Shown piece by piece: positions 1-9,000 of a stretch of 64,000 nt of DNA (positions are counted from its first letter, which is position 1; each line of letters begins with the position of its first letter). The notes below the pieces were generated by a model, which was given only the letters and a program-made list of their open reading frames with translations, had not been told where the DNA came from and made no database searches. The stretch is from positions 4,181,094 through 4,245,093 of the forward strand of contig RPFO01000022.1 of assembly GCA_009746045.1 (NCBI GenBank), in the 5' to 3' direction. This DNA comes from Mesostigma viride. Lineage: Eukaryota; Streptophyta; Mesostigmatophyceae; Mesostigmatales; Mesostigmataceae. Position numbers and translations under genes: made by a program.

Positions 1-3000
1 CATGGGCGCGGTGGCGTCTGATAGCACCATGGCAGGAGGGAACATTAAGCCGAGTCGATTGTAAGGGAAAGGCCCGAGTTAGGTAAATATTGTGCGGAAA
101 CCTTTTGCCACCTGCGGCAAAGGTCCATACAATATTTTACCGGAGTTACCACTCTCCAAACACTCAAGTTCATTGCGCAATGAACTTGAGTGTACCGGAG
201 AGTGGTTAACTCCGGTAAAATATTGTACGGACCTTTGCCGCAGGTGGCAAAAGGTTTCCGCACAATATTTACCTAACTGCCCGCGGTAGCCGCACGGTGC
301 GGGGTAGCACGGTGCGGGGTGCATGGGAGAAGAATAACAAACCAGGATGGGGACATGGGGTTAACGAATATGGCGTAAATCCGCACAAATGAAAGGAAAC
401 TCCACACAAATGAAAGACCCTAACCAACGAAAGACCCACATGAACGAAAGACCTGCACCAGGAAAGGACGCAACACAGGGCGGGCGCATACCTGGGTCGT
501 GCGTAAAAGACTCGGCGGGGTCCGCGATCGTCCTCACCTGCCAGGGTGAGCAACCGACACCACCAACGTTAGAGAGATTATACAATGATAGTAGTATAAG
601 TATACACTATACAGATAGACAGGGACATATACAGATAGATAGGTCTTGAGATAGATAGGGGAGCAGGTCACGCAGGTCAGTGAAGGCATTTGAATGAGAT
701 GGGATCCATACGCAGCCGACCTGCCGCAACCCAACTGACATGCAAGCCCAATACATAGCCACATCCCAGCGCTGCTCGATAGCCACATGTAGCCCCTCAT
801 TGTAGCTCAATCGCTCATACTAATACTGATGTGTTGTTGTTATGTTAGTTAGCTCCATACCTTTACCCCACCCAGTAGCCGCACCGAAAACGCTACACAA
901 ACGCTCATCACCCACAAACGCTCATCACCCACAAACGCTCATCACCCACAAACGCTCATCGCAAAACAAAAGCGCTTGCACGCAAACAGCTCATCGCACA
1001 CAAACAGCTTATCGCACACAAACCCATCATCACCATGCCATGCAAGTTCACGTAATCAAGTCACACAAAACTCACATCCCAATCCACATGCAATAAGGAG
1101 CGGAGGATGCAAAGTGGGCAACTAGTACGCATCCAGCGGCCGGCCGGGGGAGAGGGAAAGAGGGCGATGCTGTGCTTGAAAATTTGCAAACCGGCTTTCG
1201 TAGCCATGTATCAATAGTCTGAAGATAGTCTTACAAAAACACATAAGTAATCTTTCGAAAATATTTCAGATACCTTTGATAATGACGATCACAAAACAAC
1301 CCAATCAATCACAAAACAATGACCATGAGCTGCAGTCAAAAATAGATTCGTCATGAAGAAAGAACCGAGAGAATGATCACGGTCAAGGCTCTATGCAGAG
1401 CAGTGATCACACCTTCCTCTACAGCCTCCAACGTCAGAAGAAAGCATTGGGGAAAGCAGGTCTTACTGCCAAACTAATGTATCCAGGTAATTAAGCAGAT
1501 ACAGGGTGGAGAGTAAAATGGAACAGTCCCTATATGATCCAAACAGATAGAGGGTGGACAAAAGTCTAAGTACCTAATTGAGTACCAAACAAAAGTAGGG
1601 AAGCAGCGAGGTAATTAAACAGATAGAGGTTGGGCAAAGGACTAGCACGGTGCACTCACGACGTGCTTCTTGGCATCCTCTCGTGCCCCGCAGAAATCGT
1701 AGACTTCCCCTTTCAGGGGATCATAGAACATGCTGGAGATGCCATCACAGGAGGGGGGGGGGGGCAAGGGGGGGGGGCAAGGGTGGGGGGGGGGGGGGGG
1801 GGTCGCGGGCGCAAACCATTGCGCAAGGTTGTCAGGCAAAGTTTAGTGGGTTGTCACGTTAACTTCATTGGGTTGTCACATTAGGTTAGTTGGGTCGTCA
1901 ACTTATATGCCATGGGCGTCGGGTCGTGATATGGCGACACATTAGGTTAGTTAGGTCGCCAACTTATATGTAATGGGTGTCGGGTCGTGACATGGCGACA
2001 CATTAGGTTAGTTAGGTCGTCAACTTATATGTAATGGGTGTCGGGTCGTGACATGGCGAGGCCTTGAACCACACACGTTTGAGGAGGAACAACACAATTA
2101 GGACCAGCATAACAAAGACAATCCATGAACCTGGCAAAAATGCAAACGCTCAGCACAGATTTGCTGCGACAGAGCCTAGAGGGCCTGTTGGGCGGGGGTG
2201 GGGTGGGGTGGTGGTGGGGGGGAAGAAATTGCAAAACTATTGGAGCAGTACTGTTGTAGTACTGTAGTACTACTGTTCTGCGTTTGTTTCTCATACAACC
2301 AATCCTTGGTGCTTGGTGCACGGGCCATAGGGCCATAGGGCCATAGGGCCATAGGGCCATAGGGCCATAGGGCCATAGGGCCATAGGGCCATAGGGCCAT
2401 AGGGCCATAGGGCCATAGGGCCATAGGGCCATAGGGCCATAGGGCCATAGGGCCATAGGGCCATAGGGCCATAATCACACATGTGGTGATAGGACGGCGA
2501 GAAAACCGACGTGAACCACGCGTGCAGAAACCCTAGTAACTGTTGAGAACACAACAAATCTAGATCTAAAGGACGGACAGGCAGGCTTGAGCTTCCATGG
2601 ACCAGGCCTTCAAGGCTTCAGGCCTGCGCTGGGTTTCTTATTGATACCACGGTCACTAAAGTATAGTAACGCCATGCCTGCGAGGGTTGTCTCACGGAAA
2701 CCATGGTCACTATAGTATAGAAATGCCATGCCTGCGCTGGCTGTCTCATTGCCGCATCACAGGCATAGCCGGGTAGTCCCTTTAATACAACACAGGCGGT
2801 TGGCTGTGCTGGTTGCCCCATGGATACATACGTGATAGCTATAGATGCACCCGTTCCTGCATGATAGCTATAGACGCACTCGTTCCTATCTGATCGTTAC
2901 AGACACAGCATGATACATACGTGACAGTTATATATACGTGATAGTTGTTGACGCACCCGCTCATATAGGACAACTCATAGGACGCACCCGCTCATATAGG

Positions 3001-6000
3001 ACAACTCATAGGACGCACCCGCTCATATAGGACAACTCATAGGACGCACCCGTTCACTGTGAAGTCCCGCCGATATGCGTCCTCCATGAGCGCGCACCAG
3101 ATCACGTCCATCTGCTCGTGGGTCCCTGGGCCCCCGCCCCCCTCCCTCCCCTGCCTCTGTGCGTCCGCGATCCTGCGGTACGCGTCCTGTTCTTGCTGGA
3201 CAGACACGTACCCTTGGGCCCTTAGCTCTTTGGAGGACCCGGCCAGGCTCGACACCTGCGGGTGGCGGTAGATGCTTCAACGTGAACGGAGGGCGTTAGT
3301 TACAGGGTTGCCTTGCGAGTGATTTCGACAGCACATTTGTGGGCGGTGGTAGATAGTTTGTCCACAGCAGTCGGTAAGTTCGCGGGCGGCAAGCGATAGT
3401 TTTAAAATAAGACACTTTGAGACACGTTCGACCAATCTAGTTATAGTATACGCAATCGCCTTTACCTCCACGGTTCCTGGTGGCGCCTACGGTACCTCCC
3501 ATGCTCTACAGATAATGCCGAATGGGAAACGACCATCAACTGCATGACTTGACCGAAATGAGGTCCAATCGATAACACCCTGGCGATGCCACCAACAGTG
3601 CCAACAATCGCGTCCGTAATCATGCCGCACAGTCATGTTCATGGATTACTGATGGCATAACACTCTTCTGCATCTGTGCATGGGTCCATGTGACACCCGC
3701 CTCCCCATCGCCGGCCGGGCGTGATGGAATCGCTGGAGATAAGGGCAGAAGGACCCACGTTTACTAGCGATCCACCCACCCCAATAAGGGCAGAAGGACC
3801 CCGTTTACTAGAGATCCACCCACCCCAATAAGGGCAGAAGGACCCCGTTTACTAGAGATCCACCCACCCCAATAAGGGCAGAAGGACCCCCGTTTACTAG
3901 AGATCCACCCACCCCAATAAGGGCAGAAGGACCCCCGTTTACTAGAGATCCACCCACCCCATCGCCCACTATGATCCGCCCTAGTTGCCGCATCAAGCGA
4001 GTTTGCGCATCCGCCATGCGCCGCTCCAATCACATGCGCCACCCATCTACTATATCTAACAAGTGCCATTCTTATCACATGCGCCGCTCCAATCACATGC
4101 GCCACCAATCTATGATGTATTGTAAGCGCCGTACAATAAGCGTGTGTGTGTGCGGGGGGGGGGGGGGGGGGGCGCGTGAGCGTCTTTTCCTATGATAGGA
4201 TTCATGCCACTCCAAACACATGCGCCATTTCCGTCTCATGCGCCACAGCTATCACAGGGCCTAAGCGTGATACTGGAGCCATGGGGCAGGAGCGGGAAAA
4301 GAAAGAGAAAAATGAAAAGAAAACAGAACTTGAGAACCCGGCCTCTTCAACCACAGGGTGTGCAAGGCCCACGCCGCGCCTAGAAGGGGATATCACACAC
4401 ATTGGCCATGAAGCATTCCTGCACTACATTCAAATCTACACAATTCCCATAGTACATTTTCTCCACCCTTCCTATAAGATAAAATAATTCAATACACCAC
4501 TCCTCTAGTAAACCATGGCAATTGTGGGGTGGGAAGAAAAAGGCACCCACCCTGATAAAGATGCTAGTATACTACTAAACATACTAGTAGCTATATAATA
4601 TACTGTAGTATGTAGTTATAATGGCAAGAAGGCTCACAGCACCCACCTCACCATGTGCCCAGGCGTCAAAGATACTAGTATACTACTAAACATACTAGTA
4701 GCTATACAATAAATATAGTTATAATGGCAAGAAGGCTCGCAGCACCCACCTCCACCATGTGCCCAGGCGTTAAAGATACTAGTATACTACTAAACATACT
4801 AGTAGCTATACAATAAATATAGTTAAAATGGCAAGAAGGCTCACAGCACCCACCTCCACCATGTGCCCAGGCGTTAAAGATACTAGTATACTACTAAACA
4901 TACTAGTAGCTATACAATAAATATAGTTATAATGGCAAGAATGCTCACAGCACCCACCTCCACCATGTGCCCAGGCGTAGCGATGACCGCAATGCGGTGG
5001 TGCTTTCCCACGATCATGCAGCGCCACTTGTAGAACCATTTGCGCAGCTGGGGTGGGCGGGGAGGGGTGGGTGGGGATGGGCAGCCAGAGGGGGGAAAGG
5101 GGGGAGGATGTAAGGGGATAATGCATTGTAAGGGGGGAGGCGGATGCATCGTAAGGGGGGGGATGCCTCGTCAGGAGGGGAGGACAAGGATGAGTAATGG
5201 GAGGTAAGGATGGCCAGACTACTGCTTCGCATGGCAACCCTCACCAGTGCCTGGATTCCGCGTTCTAGTAGTACATCCCATTGTGCAGGGCAGGGGGGCA
5301 AGGGGAGAGGTTCGTGAACAGCATTGAGCATCCAGGGGGGGGGAGGATAGGCAATTGACCAAAACGTGGGCAATTATTATTGAAGAAGTGTACAAGAAGT
5401 GTATAATTCATATATTGTAAATACCGTAGTGGCTAGAATCTATTTACGAATAATGTTTACGAATACCCCCCCGAAAATGCTTGAAATCCGGCTTCATTTT
5501 GGCCCGGAAATCATGAAACCCGGGGTACGCTTTGGGCGCCGCGCTGGCGTTTCCAGCGTCGCGCCGCGCCGCGCAGCGTTTTGCCGCGCATCACATGGCC
5601 TCGAGGCTCGAGCCTACTTTTTCGTGGTGGACCAATCCGGTCTCTATTAATTTATCAACTCACATTTATCATCTCACGGCTGGCACATCCGGGTCTTTTC
5701 TCGACCCGGACACGAACACGAACACCTGGGGAGGGACCCGAACCCGAACCCGAACATGTTCGGTACATTCCCAGGTGACCCGAACACGAACACGAACATG
5801 TACTGTTTAGGATTAAGTGACCCGAACCCGAACCCGAACATACCCGAACATTTTACCGAACACGAACAATTCATTAAATAAATTAAAATAAGTGAGAAAC
5901 TATACATAGTTTGTTGTCACTTTTCATAATACGCAATAAATTAATAATGATTACGTAATCATTACCTAAACTAGTCCGGTCGTGCTTAGACAATTCTACT

Positions 6001-9000
6001 ACCGTACAACAGCTTTGCTCTTGCCAGCGTGTCGGCGGACTAATCTAGGCCGCTTTTTCATCAGAGAAGCGTTGCCTAGTCGGATCACTGGATGGTACTA
6101 CAGGGATTCCGCCAGAAAATGTTCGGTACCGGGTCAGAGGCGAACATGTTCGCCCGGTTCCCAGGGTGACCCGAATACGGACACGAACATGTTCTGTAAG
6201 TTTCCAGGTGACCCGAACCCGAACAGCACATGTTCGGCCGAACATTTTTGCCGACCCGAACACCGCACATGTTCGGTATTCGCCCCAACATGTCCGTGTT
6301 CGGTATGCGGCGGATGTGCCAGCCCTACTCACTACAGATAGGTATGAACAAGGGCAATTACCTATGTACGTGGCGGGGTAGCAAAGCCAATGGCCTAGTA
6401 CTAGCGTTTGGCACAAACGGGGCCCAGGCCACGGAAATGTGCAAAACCGGGATGGAAAACCCTCGGAAACAGGAAATCCGGGACCAAAAACCCTCGGAAA
6501 TATAATTATTCGTAAATAGATTCTGCCCACTACGGTAACAATTCAGTTCTATGATTGGGAAGGCCGCGCCTTGCCAAGCGGTCGCGAGGGCCTCTCAACA
6601 TACAATGCCGGCGAGTCTTGTGTGCCACATGGCGATGATTCACGCACCGTACATGGAACTGTATTTACCACAGACATGCACAAATGAAATGTTATTGAAT
6701 ACGCGAGTACCTACCCATCCCTTTGTACCGCCTGGTTGGACCTCCCCCCCAAAAAATGGGAGCCAGAAATTTGGGAGCCAGCCCCTTTATCAGCGGCTGC
6801 CTTGCGGCTTGTCAGGGACTGCACAGCTCATGCCAAGTGCAGCCAGCACTGCCCACATGGCGGATGCGGCTGTCTTGCATGGCAAAGGCGACACACGCCA
6901 AACACCTCACGCACGGGGTAGCCCGAGGAGGCCTAGGCACGCAAGACATGTGGGCTCCGTCCCCTTTGGGGTGAAGGGACCCGTCCCCTTTCTGGTTAAG
7001 GGAGCCGTCTCCTTCCCTTACGAGGCGATAATGCACAACTGGTCCTGGCCAGGCCTGACCCGTCCCATGCGCGCATGCATGCATGCATGCATGCAAATAC
7101 ATCGCACCATCCCACGCATGCGACAGACCACCCGAACCATGTCACTCGCACGAACAAGTGCCCGTGGTGCGCTCCCTCATCGCGTGGGGCCTTCACAAAG
7201 CTAGGCGGTACCATGCCATGTGGATCAGTGACACCTTCAGAAAACAGGCCGTCGTCCGCACCTTGCCTGTACTGTGGTCCTCACTCCTCAAACCGGTTTG
7301 CAAGCTCCCCCTACCTGGTTGAGCGATGCCGTGACGACCAGGTCATAGTCCTTGGGCGTGCGGCCAACTGGGTGGGACCATCACTACTGCCTACCATACC
7401 TGGCTGAGCGAAGCAGTGACGACCAGGTCATAGTCCTTGGGCGTGCGGCCGACCGAGAGGTCTCGCACACTGCCGCCGACCAGCATACCCATGTACCCTG
7501 CGGGGGGGCGGCCGCGCAGGGCATGGCAGCGCAGTGGGTTTTACACACACATGCACAGACATGTACACACATCCACGGACATGCATAGATGTGCGCATGA
7601 GCGAGGGAATGAGGTAAATTAAGAACTTGTAGACTCGAGGTAACAGAACGAGCTGTCACGTTTAAACCAAGCGCAGGGCTTAGTTGGTAGGGCAGGGCAG
7701 TGTCTATTTGCTTAGGTGGTGGGGCAGGGCAGTGTCTATTTGCTTAGTTGGTAGGGCAGGGTATGGTCTCTTTACGTAGTTGGTAGGGCAGGGCAGTGTC
7801 TACTGCCTTAGTTGGTAGGGCAGGCAAATGTCTATTTGCTTAGGTGGTAGGGCAGGGCAGTGTCTATTTGCTTAGTTGGTAGGGCAGGGCAATGTATATT
7901 TACTCAGTTGTTAGGGCAGGGCAATGTCATCTTGTCGTGTTCCAGCTCTCATCTTGTCGTGTTCCAACCCTCATCTTGTCGTGTTCCAACTCTCATCCTG
8001 ATATGGCTTCACCATCACGTCCTGTGTCAACTTTACTTTACATTCCTTTGATTGCTGTACTTGACTTGTCCACCTTCACAGTCAGGCCGCCACGTGTCAC
8101 CGCGAGTCGAGGGCTTGCCTTGAGCCATCGCGTCGAGCGCAAGACGAAGGAAAAAATAGAAAAGATGGGCCGCCTTGGCACACACAGACATGCACCCCCG
8201 TGTGCGTGTGCGCGCACGCACACACGCGCACACACACACACATATGCACACATGAGTGCACGCCTACCCCTGGATAAACCAGAGTCCAACTTTTTTTCTA
8301 GGGGTTTCTTTGTAAAAGCAGTCTCCCCCGCGCGCCGCCCCCCTGCCCACCTGGGAGCTGGGATACCCTTAGCCTTGACGCAACTTCGGCCTCGATATGA
8401 CAGAGGCTGGCCTTAATGAATTAATTGACGAAGTGATTAACTAACTAGTTAACTACCCTCGGCCAAGATCCACCTTTGGCCTTGATGCGGCGGGCGATGG
8501 CCTTTACTACTGCTCTATTTGCCCTCGGCCTAGGGCCCTGGGCCGCATGTCCGGCCTTTCGAAGCAGCACCCCCCTCCCCCCTCCCACCGCGCCCATGCC
8601 CACCCATCTTTTGCCTTTGTGCGGCGGAGGATGGCCACAATGAATGAACGAACGAATTACCCTCGGCCTGGACTCTAGACGCACCTTCGGCTTTGATGCG
8701 GCGAAGGATGGCCTTGGGCCCGTCCGGGAGCACATTTTTGGAGAAGCCCAGGTCGGTGTCCTTGTAGATGACCGCCTTCACGCCTGTGACGGTTGCAAGG
8801 GACCATAACACCAATGAAAATAATACCAATGATGATAATAGCCATAGTAATAATAATAACAATAATAGGAATTAGGAACAGCAGAGTTGCATGGCAGTGA
8901 GGGGGAATGAACACAAATACTATGCCGTATTGAAATATCATATCAATTAACTATTACCATCTCCATGTAATGTACCATGGTAGCGGCCAGCTTATAGTGA

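Noticed and set aside
2025..2456. ALWPYGPM-repeat protein on minus
   Set aside because: Translation of the 9 bp minisatellite inside an intron.
3965..4060. Candidate exon (RRMADAQTRLMRQLGRIIVGDG) on minus between exons 4 and 5
   Set aside because: Exon 4 joins exon 5 directly in frame as MVE|VSSLAG, as the family requires. The candidate has no good acceptor and overlaps repeats, so it is read as intron.
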